A DNA stretch of 64,000 bases from Neoarius graeffei (Eukaryota; Chordata; Actinopteri; Siluriformes; Ariidae), in contig NC_083582.1 in NCBI RefSeq assembly GCF_027579695.1, positions 31,262,964 to 31,326,963 on the forward strand, written 5' to 3'. Under the pieces are notes generated by a model. That model had not been told where the DNA came from. It did no database searches and saw only the letters and a list, made by a program, of their open reading frames with translations. Positions within the stretch are counted from its first letter, which is position 1; each line of letters starts with the position of its first letter. Below are positions 11,102 to 22,143 of this stretch, in pieces. A program made the position numbers and the translations under genes.

Positions 11102-11983
11102 ATGCTGTTTGTGGACTACAGTTCAGCCTTCAACACCGTCATCCCCAGCAGACTGACAGAGAAGCTCTCCACCTTTGGACTGACATCCTCCCTCTGCTGC
11201 TGGGTCCTGGACTTTCTCACAAACAGACCCCAGGCTGTCAGAGTCAGTACCAGAACATCCAGCACCAAGACAGTGAGCACAGGGACCCCCCAAGGCTGTG
11301 TGCTCAGTCCACTCCTGTACACCCTCTTCACCTACGACTGCACCCCCACCCAGAGCAACACTTCCATCATCAAGTTTGCTGACGACACCACTGTCATTGG
11401 GCTGATCACCGGCGGAGATGAGAGCGCCTACAGGGAGGAGGTGGCTCGGCTGGTCTCCTGGTGCCAGGAAAATAACCTCTCCTTGAATGCTGAGAAGACC
11501 AAGGAGATGATTATTGACCCGAGGAAGAGGAGAAGAGACCAGCACAGCTCGCTGCACATCAACAGGACACAGGTGGAGAGGGTGAAAACATTTAAATTCC
11601 TCGGAACTCACATCAGTGAGGATCTCACCTGGACACACAGCAGACCATCAAGAAGGCTCAACAGACTCTTCTTCCTGAGGAAGCTGAGGAAATTTGGACT
11701 GTCCATCAAACTCCTCAGCAACTTCTACAGGTGCACAGTGGAGAGTGTCCTGACAAATTCCATCACTGTGTGGCACGGGAACTGCACAACTCAGGACAGA
11801 AAGGCTCTCCAGCGTGTCATTAAAATGGCACAGTTCATCTGTGGAGCTGTCCTCCCCCCCGACTACAGGACATTTACAACACCCGGGTCACAAAAAGGGG
11901 ACAGAGCATCATCAGGGACCAAACACACCCACAACACAGACTATTCACGCTCCTACCATCTGGCAGACGCTACAGGAGTGTGA
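11102..11983 (+). pseudogene. Non-LTR reverse transcriptase C-terminal part
   Basis: Open frame of 293 codons. Motif A is in [14 protein letters not shown], followed by [13 protein letters not shown] (motif B region), FADDTTVIG (catalytic YADD-like box), [10 protein letters not shown], and a thumb with [14 protein letters not shown]. The endonuclease and early RT are missing because the copy is 5'-truncated. The end (PSGRRYRSV-like) is shifted out of frame near 11900. The class is jockey/CR1/Rex1-like by these motifs. It is inactive. Confidence 0.9.
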
Positions 11984-12444
11984 AAGCAAGGACTACTAGA
12001 CTGACAAACAGTTTTTACCCCCAGGCCAGAGCCGGCCCGTGGCATAGGCAATATAGGCAAATGCTAAGGGCGCTGCGTCCGTCCAGGGGCGCAGAAACGG
12101 GGGGAGAAAAATTATGACTTCCACTATTCTGAAAATGAGTCAGCATTATAATGTCTTAGCCTAATTTAATTTTACAGCAAAGCACGTAGTCAGGGTGCGA
12201 TTTGTCAAAAAAAGCGGGGTGGGGTGGTGGTTGTTAATCATGAAACAATAAGCACTCAACAGTGGTTCGCCCTGTCTATAGTGTGTCTTCGGGCGCGCAA
12301 GTGCGCATCGCAAGTGTGCAAGCGGTGAGTTGCTTTTGTGTCTTCTTCCTTTACAGGAGAGAAAGTGTGCCATTTATGCCAGGGCTTTTCAAAGTGTGGG
12401 GCGCCAGAGTTCTTCGGGGGGGGGGGCGCAACGCGAGAGACAAA

Positions 12445-13600
12445 ATGGATCGGTTTTTAGTACCTAAAGCTACAGTGAGTGAGGAGACAAAGTCTGGGCC
12501 AAGCAAAAAAACGGAGCCTCCAGGATGTTGCGATTTGCAACTTCAGCGCAAATTCAACCAATCCCCGCGAATTCAGGGCGGTGTTGCAATTATATCCAAT
12601 CACCGCAACTTTCCCGCAAATTTGACCAATCGTTGGCGTCGTCTTCAGGTGACATAGACAAACTACCTTCCGCCTTACTTCCGTGTGTTCAAGAGAAGCA
12701 GCATGCGCGTCGTGTTGCCAGATTGGACGATTTCAAGTGCATTTTGGCGGGTTTTGAACATATTTTGGACTGGAAAACGTCAGCAGTATCTGGCAACACT
12801 GAAAGTGTGTTATGTTTACAGTGAAGGACTGTGTGCACTTTATTTTTTTTTTTACTTAATACAAGAAATTAATGGATGCCAACATTTTTGCCAAAATGGT
12901 ATTTTATTTTCCATTGTTTAGGTAGCTTCAGCATCATACTGTGAGATTCTGTTCAAATTGTTTTTTTCTTCTATGAAGCCTGAGCCATTTATTTTATTAG
13001 TTTATAATTATTGTTTAATTTAGTCTTCAGGAGAGACTGCCTGCACACAGCTGAGGCATTTATATTATATTTTGGGTAACTTCATGTTGTGCTGTGAGGT
13101 TCTCTGCACTTTAACTTTAGAACCAACAGGTGCATTTGGATCAGTAAAGCCTATTTTTCTGCATTTTTGTAGTCCTGGTAATCTTTTATATTGGTAAAGT
13201 TGTTTATAGGACCATTTCTCTTTGTTTTTTTAATCAATAGTTTTTCAGTAATAACTTAATATTTAACATATCACTCAATTTTAATCACAAAAAGAGAAAA
13301 TTGCAACAATTTCTCGCAACTTTCACTTCCTCCCGCAATGTAATCGCAACAAAAACCTAAAAAACACCGCAACTTTCATTGCAATTTTTTTGGAAACCCC
13401 CCGCAACATCAGACATTTTAGCCCGCAACAATCACAAAAAAGGCCCGTGGAATCCTGGGGGACTGAAAAAAGAAGGAAGTATGACCACGATTATTTAAAG
13501 TTTGGATTTTCATGGACTGGATCTGAAGATGCTCCACTGCCACAGTGTGTTGTCTGCCAAGAGGTGCTAGCTAACGATGCTATGGGATGTTTAAAGTGTG
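12445..13600 (+). pseudogene. ZBED5-like hAT transposase N-terminus, split
   Basis: It begins MDRFLVPKATVSEETKSG at 12445, is broken at about 12519 by an insert, and resumes at about 13459 with RRKYDHDYLKFGFSWTGSED and PLPQCVVCQEVLANDAM. This is the zinc-binding N-terminus typical of Buster/ZBED5-like hAT transposases. The catalytic part is deleted after about 13600. Confidence 0.75.
12520..13458. mobile_element. Innermost insert with CCAGGAT/ATCCTGG ends
   Basis: It starts CCAGGATGTTGCGATTTGC and ends GGCCCGTGGAATCCTGG, with GCAACTTTC and CGCAACAA-rich arms facing each other. It breaks the ZBED5-like frame, so it is the deepest layer of the nest. The TSD is unclear. No coding region was recognised inside. 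Confidence 0.6.
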
Positions 13601-13896
13601 TAAAACAAGATGTTTTAAAAAGCACAGATGTTTAAAATGTGAAAAAGCAAAAAATAATATGTACAACAACCATTTTTTTAAAAATACGAATGGAACATTA
13701 AGTATAGCAACAAGAAAAATTGTAAGGGGGGGTGCTGTTGTTTATTTGCTCTCCGAGGAGGGGCTGACTCTCCCACACTTTGAAAACTCCTGATTTATGC
13801 TATTTCTTTACAAATAGCATAAATGGCACACTTTCTCTCCTGTAAAGGAAGAAGACACAAAAGCAACTCACCGAGCGGGTGCTGAGGAATTCAGTA

Positions 13897-13930
<34 letters not shown>

Positions 13931-16070
13931 TATTAATAGACCTGTTACTTTCCCAAGGCGCCCCCTCTCGTCCGACCAGGCTTTACATATGCTAGACTAC
14001 TACTTGGGGAGGATGGTCATGCTTTAATGCAAGCTGAAAAAATGTCAAAACATTTAGTTTTTCAATAGTTGAAGTTGAAGGCAGTACTAAAAAACACCAC
14101 TAGAGGTCTTTTTAATATCACAATTTTATATATTTTTTATTTTTATTTAAATCCTTGTATTTTTCATGCACACTGGTTTCTTTAATATCTTATTTTGTGC
14201 AATGCCTTATTTATATTGCATTTACGAATTACAACACTTGTTTACATTTTTTATTTTGGGAGTACTGTAAATGTAATACTTTATGTAAGCCATTTATATT
14301 ATGTTTCATATATTCAGTTCATATTTTGTATTTGTTTCTTTAATTCAGTATTAAATATTTTGAATGTGCAATTTCTTTATTTAACACCTTTAATTAAGTA
14401 TTTTGAACGTGCAATTTTTTTGTTTAAATAAAAGAGTGTTTTAAGACAAAGCTATTCCATTTCTTGTTAGTATAGATACACTATCAGTGGCTTTAACTGG
14501 TGTTGGGGAGGGGGCGCCACCTAAAATCTTGCCTAGGGTGTCAAATTGGTAAGGGCCGGGCCTGCCCCAGGCCATCAGGCTTTTGAACCACGGATTATAA
14601 TCACCATCTACCTCTATATTTCCATCAGGCTTTGAACCACGGATTATATTAGCAATTTTGCACAAGACATTGCACAGTATATCTACGGTACCTCCATGTT
14701 TGTTTGCCTCTCCTTTTTTTTTTTTTTTATGTTTTCATTTTTCATTCTACTTTTATATTTTGCATTCCATATGCACTTTATATATTTCATATTTCTTTTT
14801 ATATTGGTAAGCATAGTTTGGTTGGGCAGTTGCAAAATAAGAATTTCATTACCCAATAATAAACCGCTGTGTCTGTTATTGTGTATATGACAAACAAACA
14901 TCTTGAATCTTTCAGTCTTTTCTGGAGGAAATACATTCTGAATTTGGTGACGTGCCTGATCACACAGAGGTGCGATGGCTGGCTGAGTCGAGAAAAAGTG
15001 CTCAGCAGATTTTTCGAGCTGCGTGAGGAAATTTGTCAGTTCATGGAAAGTAAAGGAAAAGACTCAACAGGGCTCCGGGATGAAAAGTGGCTGTGTGAGT
15101 TGGCCTTTCTGTACGACATAACGAAGCATTTTAATGCATTAAACCTCCAGCTTCAGGGACGGGACCGTGTGATTACGGACATGTATGACGCAGTGAAAGC
15201 TTTTCAAGTCAAGTTGCACCTGTGGGAGACGCAGACGCAAAAAGGGAACTTATGCCACTGTCCATGTTGCCAAAAAAAAAAAAAATCACAGACCAGGTCT
15301 CCACCGCTGTGTTTCCAGCTGTGCTTTTTGCCGATAAACTGAACACACTGCGCACGGAGTTTACACGGCGCTTTGCCGACTTTGAAGCGCAGAAATTTAA
15401 CTTTGAACTGCTCAGAAGTCCATTTGCAGTTGGCGTGGAGAAAGCTCTGGCAAACATCCAGATGGAACTGATAGAACTCCAGTGTAACGGCACACTTAGG
15501 GCAAAGTATGACTCTGTGGGGCCCGCACAGTTCCCCCAATTCATTCCTGACACGATACCCCAACTCCGCCTACACGCTGCTCGAATGCTCTGCATGTTTG
15601 GTCGCACATACCTGTGTGAGCAACTTTTCTCTGTGATGAAGATGAACAAAACCACACAAAGAAGTCGTCACACTGATGCACATCTCCACTCCATCCTGAG
15701 AGTTTCCACAGCTCAGAACCTAACCGCAAACATAAATGAACTTGCAGCCAAGAAAAGATGCCAAGCATCTGGCTCAGAGAAATGAAATAAGAGAGAAAAC
15801 TAAATAGCTTTTTGTTTCTTGTTTCTGGACTTTTTGCTGATATCACATCATATCACAGTTTTTCTTTGAAAAATTTGCAAATTTTCATCAGCTTGAAATA
15901 TTCTCATTTTGCCTGATGTTATTTTTGAAGAAAAACATAATTTTATATTTTATTTAATGTGTTGAGGAAAAAGTTGTTCCATTCTGGCTATTCAAATTCA
16001 TATTGCTGATTAAAACATTGTCAGTTTTAGACTGTTCAATAAATGTTAATCCTGTTTGGCCCACGACTTA

Positions 16071-17007
16071 GGCTACATCCACACGACAACGGCAACGAGA
16101 TTTTTTTTTTAATAAATATCGCGTCCACATGGGCAACGGATCAGTAAAATATCAGGTTCATATGGCAACGCAACGCTTGCTGAAAACGATGCAATACACA
16201 TGCCACACCTCTACGTGCGCTGTAAGACGGTCCCATCGGAGACACCAGAACAATAGAAGTAGACGCATGCGCATAAACCCCTTCTTCTGTAGTATTAGCC
16301 ACATAAAGTTTTGATTATTAATCAGTAGCGTAAAACAAAAGACGCGGAAAGAGGAATGAATGGGGGTAGATGGAAGCCGGCACGCCAACATTCTGATATC
16401 CTCCAGAATTCTTTAATGGTCCGGAATAAATTGAATGCTACACGTTGATGGATTACTTTGTTCTTCTACGCCCTTTTTGAGGAATGTATTGTCGGATTGA
16501 AACCAACATCTGAAGAGGTGAGATCGCTCCTTTTTTTCCTATTTTTGCTGGCGGGATTGTTTTTGTTTTTGGAAAGCGCATGGGCGGTGCGCGGTTTGGT
16601 ACTGCTTCCGCAGTGTTTGGACTAAAGACTCTGCCCTAAGGGCTATTCTCTCACTCTCTCTCTCTCTGCACCATTACACAATAAATATTCACAGTGAAAA
16701 TATTTTGTAAGCGCGTTTCATGAACCAAGTTATAGGATTTGTTGACAACTCGCATCGAGTTCGTTACACTTCTACCTGGCGTGAAGCACTCACAGTCATG
16801 TGGTTGTGACATCATCGTAAACAAATCCGTTCTACTCATCCAGACGACTTTGCAATGGCGCCGTTGCCAGATTTTTCCACTCTGGAACCCGTTCTCAAAA
16901 GATTTCGTTTTGGGGCAACCAAAACGCCGGTGCCGTGTGGACGCCAGGCCGAAACGATAAACAATTTTATCAGATTCACCTGAAGCCGCTGCCGTGTGGA
17001 CAGGGCC
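16071..17007. mobile_element. PIF/Harbinger-like MITE, TSD TTA
   Basis: The ends GGCTACATCCACACGACAAC and GCCGTGTGGACAGGGCC form an imperfect inverted pair, with TTA duplicated at 16068-16070 and 17008-17010. It lies in the 3' untranslated part of the hAT at 4701-17060. It holds no recognisable coding sequence. Confidence 0.8.
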
Positions 17008-17262
17008 TTAGACTGTGTTTTCAATTTTGTCCCGTTCTGTGATTGAGTTTGACACCCCTGCTACAGATGAATGATGGTTCTTGATGCAGTGCCATCTGAG
17101 GGATCGGAGATCACAGGTGTTCAGCTTAGGCTTGTGCCCTTGACCTTTACACACCGAAATTCTTCCAGATTCCTTGAATCGTTTAATGTTGTTATGCATC
17201 GCAGGGGGTGAAATATTCAAATCCCTTCCTATCTTTCTCTGAGGAACATTGCTTTAAAGCAT

Positions 17263-18757
17263 ATACGCAGAGCCATGGCCTCACTTTCATTTATAAATGC
17301 CTTGAGGCCTCAAGAATGGCACAGGAATAATTTAAAGCATTAACAATAAATCGAATATAGTAATTTTTACGATTAAAGTGATTTATATAGGTAGCGGTCT
17401 GAGTGAATGACCTTGACGTCTGTAACCTCACAACAGGAAGTCTATCGGTCTCATCGCCATTTCCGCTATACTAAAACACAGAGCTGACTGCAACTCCGAT
17501 CCTCCATTTTGGGCTAATTTATCGCCATGCCACGTAGGTGTGTTTTTGGCCAGTGCAGCAACACGACAGAAGGTGGATTTACGTTGCATTCATGGCCCAA
17601 GAATGTTCAACTGCAAAGATTTGGACGCGTTTTGCGAGTTGTTCATGGGCACATTGGGCAGCTATGAAGTGGTCTCTCCTCTGCTCTGCACATTTTACTG
17701 AAGACTCGTACGAAACCTCTGATCTGTTGAGGAGCGTTGATTATAAGCCTGTATTGAAAGAGGGTGCAGTATCAACAATTAAAGAAAAAGAAAACTACAA
17801 GAAAAGGAAAGTATTTATTTTATTTATTTTTTTTTTAAAGGAAAGTGAGTTCAGTTGCACCAGTCCTCCCAGAGTGAGCCAAGAGTTGTTGCTAAAACCC
17901 GGAACGGAACGGGACTGGACATATCGCTTGGGCAGTGACCTCCCTGCGGTTGTTGCTAAAACCGGTGACATCCCGTTCCATCCCGGGTTTTAGTAATTGC
18001 CTGAGCTGAGCAGTAATGGCGGAGTACACGGTTTGAAGAAAAATGAATGAGTGGAGCAGCCTTTTTTTTTTCAAAAATGGATATTGCTGCCATCTCGCTC
18101 TTACATGGAAGAAGTGAATGAACGGAGAACTGAACAAACAACTGAAAGTCAGATTGTTTCAAAAAAAAGAAAAATCGGCCTTCAAGAAGCGAGAACACAG
18201 ACGGGTAAGCTCTGACTCTCATTTGGATTAAAAAACAAAACACCACGTTGTTTACCTGCATTTAGATTAATACATGTAACTTGTATTGTGTGTTTAAGTT
18301 ACCGGTATAAGATTATTTAATTTGCTTCAGAATGTGATTGTCTCAGTTCATCTGATTATTTAATTAGCCTTTTACATTTTATCAGTGAAAATGCATGCAT
18401 GTACATGTATGTTGCATAAGTTATAACACCTATCCTGTTTTAATGAGAGTCAACCCACAATCAATGAAGTCAAATCAGTCTTAGTTGAGCAAGTCGGTAA
18501 CGGTATTTCTTACTTTCACCATAAATTTTTATTTATATGACTCTGGTCTATAGCTGTCAAAGGCCTCGGCCTTAAAACCGGTTACCGTTGTGACGTCACG
18601 CACTCAGGGCTGGCTGGCAGCCCGAATGCCAACTTTGCGGTCGATTTTAACTCTCAAAAATATATTTTTTTTTAATTCCCATTTATGCAGCATACAAGAG
18701 TCAAGGATGGAGATACTATCCACTCGGAAACGTATTTAAAAATAAAGGCTCTGCGTA
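17263..18757 (+). mobile_element. P-element-like remnant with THAP exon
   Basis: The ends ATACGCAGAGCC (about 17262) and GGCTCTGCGTAT (about 18745-18756) are inverted copies placed in Tc1 sequence. The flanks GCTTTAAA and CCTTGAAA could be a decayed 8-bp TSD. A THAP-domain coding exon lies at 17527-17790. The combination fits a P-like or Kolobok-like DNA transposon; the superfamily is not settled. Confidence 0.6.
17527..17790 (+). pseudogene. THAP zinc-finger domain exon, frameshifted
   Basis: It starts MPRRCVFGQCSNTTEGGF with the first THAP cysteines (C-x4-C). The frame then shifts near 17600, and the second half continues KWSLLCSAHFTEDSYE (the C-x2-H pair) and ends near LKEGAVSTI, which corresponds to the AVPTIF box closing THAP domains. 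It is a DNA-binding module of P/Kolobok-type transposases. The frameshift makes it a pseudogene. Confidence 0.75.
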
Positions 18758-19884
18758 TCTCCTTGAAAACATTTCAATCATTTCCTCATGCATTTATGGA
18801 CATACTGGAGATCCTTGGCCCATATTTACTCCTCAAAGACTAGGCCTTTCCTGGATACTGATTTTATGCCAAATCATGATTACAATCACCCGCTGTCATC
18901 AGCTGTTTCAAATCATATCATTATTATTTAGTTGTTTTACCTCATTACTAGCCCTAAATTGCCCCCGTCCCAACTTTTTTTGGGATGTGTTGCAGGCCCA
19001 TAACACAAGAATGGATGGATATTAACAAATGAAATAAAGTTGACCAACAAAACAAAATATCTTGGGCTCATTCTGTCTGCAATGAAATACAAGCAGAACT
19101 GTGAAATAGAAATGACAAAATCCGAGGAAACAATTTTAGCAGGGGGTCTGGGGGGTGCAGCTCCCCAGGAGCCGCGGGCCTGGGGGCTGCAGGGCCCCAG
19201 AAGCTGAACAGATTTTGTGTATATTGATAGATTTGAAGCATCTCCTGAAAGCAAATATTTTCTCAACCATGCCATTTAATTTGAACTGTTATTATTATGT
19301 TGAAGTAATACAATTTGAACTGATTTACCTTTTAACTGATAAGGGTTCACTTGAAGAATGAAAATAGATCAATAACATACCTCATATTGTAAATTCACTT
19401 ATATTCTTGTGTCGATTTGTATCCATTCATTGGGTACCATAATGTCTTTTCCAGGGGGGAAATTCTAGACTGACTATTAAATAATAGTCACTAATGTTCT
19501 TGTTTTTGAACTGATTCAATACCAAAATGTCTTTCTTGTTCATGTTAGACAGATTCTAGTCAAAAACTATATACAACTATTTACAAGTCAATATTTATAT
19601 TTACAGTGGCACTTGAAAGTTTGTGAACTCTTTAGAATTTTCTATATTTCTGCATAAATATGACCTAAAACATCAGCAGATTTTCACACAAGTCCTCAAA
19701 GTAGATAAAGAGAACCCAGTTAAACAAATGAGAAATATTATACTTGGTCATTTATTTATTGAGGAAAACGATCCAATATTACATATCTGTGAGTGGCAAA
19801 AGTATGTGAACCTTTGCTTTCAGTCTCTGGTGTGACCCCCTTGTGCAGCAATAACTGCAACTAAACGTTTGCGGTAACTGTTGA

Positions 19885-20923
19885 TCAGTCCTGCACCCAT
19901 TCCTCCGTACAGAACAGCTTCAACTCTGGGATGTTGGTGGGGTTCCTCACATGAACTGCTCGCTTCAGGTCCTTCCACAACATTTCCATTGGATTAAGGT
20001 CAGGACTTTGACTCGGCCATTCCAAAACATTAACTTTATTCTTCTTTAACCATTCTTTGGTAGAACAACTTGTGTGCTTCAGGTTGTTGTCTTGCTGCAT
20101 GACCCACCTTCTCTTGAGATTCAGTTCATGGACAGATGTCCTGACATTTTCCTTTAGAATTCACTGGTATAATTCAGAATTCATTGTTCCATCAATGATG
20201 GCAAGCCGTCCTGGCCCAGATGCAGCAAAACAGGCCCAAACCATGATACTACCACCACCATGTTTCACAGATGGGGTAAGGTTCTTATGCTGGAATGCAG
20301 TGTTTTCCTTTCTCCAAACATAACGCTTCTCATTTCAACCAAAAAGTTCTATTTTGGTCTCATCTGTCCACAAAACATTTTTCCAATCGCCTTCTGGCTT
20401 GTCCGCGTGATCTTTAGCAAACTGCAGACGAGCAGCAATGTTCTTTTTGGAGAGCAGTGGCTTTCTCCTTGTAACCCTGCCATGCACACCATTGTTGTTC
20501 AGTGTTCTCCTGATGGTGGACTCATGAACATTATAATCGTTTGAGTAGGGTGCACACATCCAAAAACTCTTTGCAGGTGCCAGACAAAAATATCCAGCAG
20601 TGTGCAGACCTATTTTCTTTTATTATGGACTCATGAACATTAGCCAATGTGAGAGAGGCCTTCAGTTGCTTAGAAGTTACCGTGGGGTCCTTTGTGACCT
20701 TGCTGACTATTACACGCCTTGCTCTTGGAGTGATCTTTGTTGGTCGGCCACTCCTGGGGAGGGTAACAATGGTCTTGAATTTCCTCCATTTGTACACACT
20801 CTGTCTGACTGTGGATTGGTGGAGTCCCAACTCTTTAGAGATGGTTTTGTAACCTTTTCCAGCCTGATGAGCATCAACAACGCTTTTTCTGAGGTCCTCA
20901 GAAATCTCCTTTGTTCGTGCCAT
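19885..20923 (-). pseudogene. Tc1 transposase, interrupted by 109-bp insert
   Basis: It starts MARTKEISEDLRKSVVDAH at 20923 and has the paired helix-turn-helix with KTISKELGLHQSTVRQ, the linker ITPRARRVIV, then NIAARLQFAKDHADKPEGDW and the catalytic VLWTDETKIELFG. It ends with SPDLNPMEMLWKDLKRAV, containing the second and third acidic residues, and EEWVQD plus stop at 19885. The 109-bp insert is not a multiple of three, and a further frame change follows WTDET, so no active enzyme is made. Confidence 0.9.
20534..20642. repeat. 109-bp insert flanked by 16-bp duplication
   Basis: GGACTCATGAACATTA occurs at 20518-20533 and again at 20627-20642, with about 93 bp of unrelated sequence between. 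That sequence includes TGCACACATCCAAAAACTCT. It has no inverted ends or tail. It could be a short retro-insert or repair filler. Confidence 0.75.
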
Positions 20924-21559
20924 GATACACTTCCACAAACATGTGTTGTGGAGATCAGACTTTGATAGATCCCTGTTCTTTAAATAAAACAGGGTGCCCA
21001 CTCACACCTGATTGTCATCCCATTGATTGAAAACACCTGACTCTAATTTCACCTTCAAATTAACTGCTAATCCTAGAGGTTCACATACTTTTGCCACTCA
21101 CAGATATGTAATATTGGATCGTTTTTCTCATTAAATAAATGACCAAGTATCATATTTTTGTCTCATTTGTTTAACTGGGTTCTCTTTATCTACTTTTAGG
21201 ACTTGTGTGACAATCTGATGATGTTTTAGATCATATTTATGCAGAAATATAGAAAATTCTAAAGGGTTCACAAACTTTCAAGCACCACTGTATTTCCTTT
21301 TCTTTGTTAGCAGTTTCTTCAGCTTAGAAAGCCTACTCTTTTCTTTCTGACTTTCTATATGGCTTTTCCTTGCTCTTTTGGTCTCTCTTTCATTACATAT
21401 TCATGATAACAATGAACATTATGAACAATAACAAGTTAAAACTACATAAATAATAAATGTGAACAAGATGGTCTACCTGGTAATCTATAGTTCAACAGCT
21501 TCAATTTCACCAATTCCGCATGTTTTTTCCCTTTAACATGGTCAACCAAACGTGTTCTT

Positions 21560-21770
21560 CCACCAGAACCGTACTTCACATCCTGATGGCACAAGCTTTC
21601 CCCGGTTCTTTTATCTTCCGTATGTGCTCATGGAGATATTCACTACCGGCTTTAAACTCCAGCCATCGCCAATTCCATGGATTTTTGATGCCGTTTTCCT
21701 TGTCAATGTTTTTGACATCGTCGGTCTCACCGTCCTCCCTCTGAACGATGTCCCTCCGTGACGTGGACAT
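21560..21770 (-). pseudogene. N-terminal exon of an unidentified transposon protein
   Basis: Minus-strand frame MSTSRRDIVQREDGETDDVK, then NPWNWRWLEFKAGSEYLHEH. The tryptophan-rich start resembles N-termini of fish transposon proteins with a degenerate BED-type finger, and a KYGSGGRTRLVDHVKGKKHA-like stretch continues in another frame to about 21520. It belongs to the element at 19094-22125. I do not assign a function. Confidence 0.45.
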
Positions 21771-22143
21771 ACCGCGAAATTCTCCTTTTCAAAACCGTTG
21801 ATATCGAAAGCGTGTTTAAAGAGCACAATGGTAAAACGAAAAGAACACAAGATTCGCGCCATGGTTTGTAAGCATGGCGCAAATGCCGTAAACTGGTCTG
21901 TCATTGTCGCAAAAGAAAAAAAAGATACCAAAAAAATTACAATGCCGTTACAGAAAGAACAATTTGCGGTAGGCTCTTTCCCAGACTCGCCGGCTCGGTG
22001 ACACTAGCGGTCAGTAGACAACAACCCCTACCCCCCCAATTTGTTATTGCAAAATTAGATGATTTACTAAAATTATATTTTTGGCGGCCAAATTCGCGGA
22101 ATTCCACGGATTTTTCACAGCCCTGTACAAGTCAAATTATAAT

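Larger units (their letters stand above)
12380..13792 (+). mobile_element. hAT element (CAGGGCTTTTCAAAGTGTGG ends), interrupted
   Basis: The ends are CAGGGCTTTTCAAAGTGTGG and CCACACTTTGAAAACTCCTG. The 8-bp TSD ATTTATGC lies at 12372-12379 and 13793-13800. It encodes a ZBED5/Buster-like transposase start at 12445-12520 and 13459-13600. Confidence 0.9.
12027..14564. mobile_element. hAT element (CAGAGCCGGCCCG ends), interrupted
   Basis: The left end is CAGAGCCGGCCCGTGG and the right end is AAGGGCCGGGCCTG. The 8-bp TSD CCCCAGGC lies at 12019-12026 and 14565-14572, within the LINE 3' region. It contains a second hAT at 12380-13792. Its own sequence has inverted arms at about 12327-12371 and 13804-13871 (GGCACACTTTCTCTCCTGTA and complement) bracketing that inner element. 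Confidence 0.9.
11085..14911 (+). mobile_element. 5'-truncated non-LTR retrotransposon, interrupted
   Basis: Reverse transcriptase coding at 11102-11983 leads into a 3' tail that resumes at 14565-14911, after the 2.5-kb hAT at 12027-14564. The tail ends TAATAAACCGCTGTGTCTGT and then ...ATCTTGAATCTTTCAG, like the TTGAATC-type ends of fish Rex1/CR1-group LINEs. Both flanks are hAT transposase. No TSD was seen, so a small deletion probably accompanied insertion. Confidence 0.8.
9053..15785 (+). pseudogene. BED-finger hAT transposase, split by four insertions and frameshifts
   Basis: Pieces in order: 9053-9371 starts MAKRKVDFENRD and has a BED-like zinc finger with C24, C27, H42 and H47. 9977-10523 continues the RNase-H-like core with 'AVDESTDKTDTAQL' and 'LTTDGAPAM'. 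14914-15219 continues with HTEVRWL and LSRFFELREE. 15222-15785 ends with the hAT dimerisation region (AARMLCMFGRTYLCEQLFSV). The reading frame slips near 14975 (apparent GCTG duplication) and near 15270 (A run). The family resembles the fish/vertebrate ZBED and GTF2IRD2-like hAT transposases. It is dead because of insertions. Confidence 0.9.
4701..17060 (+). mobile_element. hAT transposon, 12.4 kb with nested insertions
   Basis: The ends are CAGGGGTGTCAAACTCAAGG at 4701 and GAGTTTGACACCCCTG ending at 17060, inverted copies. The 8-bp TSD CTACAGAT occurs at 4693-4700 and 17061-17068, inside Tc1 transposase sequence. It encodes a BED-finger hAT transposase on the plus strand (9053-15785). The original element is estimated at roughly 3 kb after subtracting insertions at 4792-8841, 9378-9970, about 10530-11037, about 11085-14911 and 16071-17007. 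Confidence 0.95.
3735..17240 (-). pseudogene. Tc1 transposase remnant split by insertions
   Basis: Scattered minus-strand pieces match a fish Tc1 transposase. The 4510-4651 piece carries an IQSYIHKYQLKLYCAKRKPY-like stretch followed by WRHRRRTITQWKHVLWSDKS, including the catalytic 'WSDKS' (normally WSDE). The 17008-17220 piece carries the N-terminal HTH (NISPPAMHNNIKRFKESGRI). The 3735-4030 piece holds the C-terminal part. It is broken by a SINE, a MITE and a 12-kb hAT and cannot encode a protein. Confidence 0.75.
19604..21290 (-). mobile_element. Tc1 transposon with both TIRs
   Basis: It starts CAGTGGCACTTGAAAGTTTG after TA (19602-19603) and ends CAAACTTTCAAGCACCACTG before TA (21291-21292). 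The TIRs are about 200 bp and include the TTAACTGGGTTCTCTTTATC and GTGGCAAAAGTATGTGAACC regions. Total length is 1687 bp, including a 109-bp insertion at 20534-20642. It is the reference copy for the fragment at 1-969 and the solo end at 30838-31928. Confidence 0.95.
19094..22125 (-). mobile_element. hAT-like element with 6-bp TSD, containing a Tc1
   Basis: The ends are CAGAACTGTGAAA at 19094 and TTTCACAGCCCTG ending at 22125, an imperfect inverted pair. The TSD TACAAG lies at 19088-19093 and 22126-22131. Removing it rejoins the host Tc1 terminal repeat (CAATGAAATACAAGTCAAA). A C-rich stretch around 19141-19200 and a minus-strand coding exon at 21560-21770 belong to it. A Tc1 was inserted at 19604. 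Confidence 0.75.

Noticed and set aside
11116-11638. Minus-strand ORFs opposite the reverse transcriptase
   Set aside because: Shadow frames of the plus-strand RT, which carries all the recognisable motifs.
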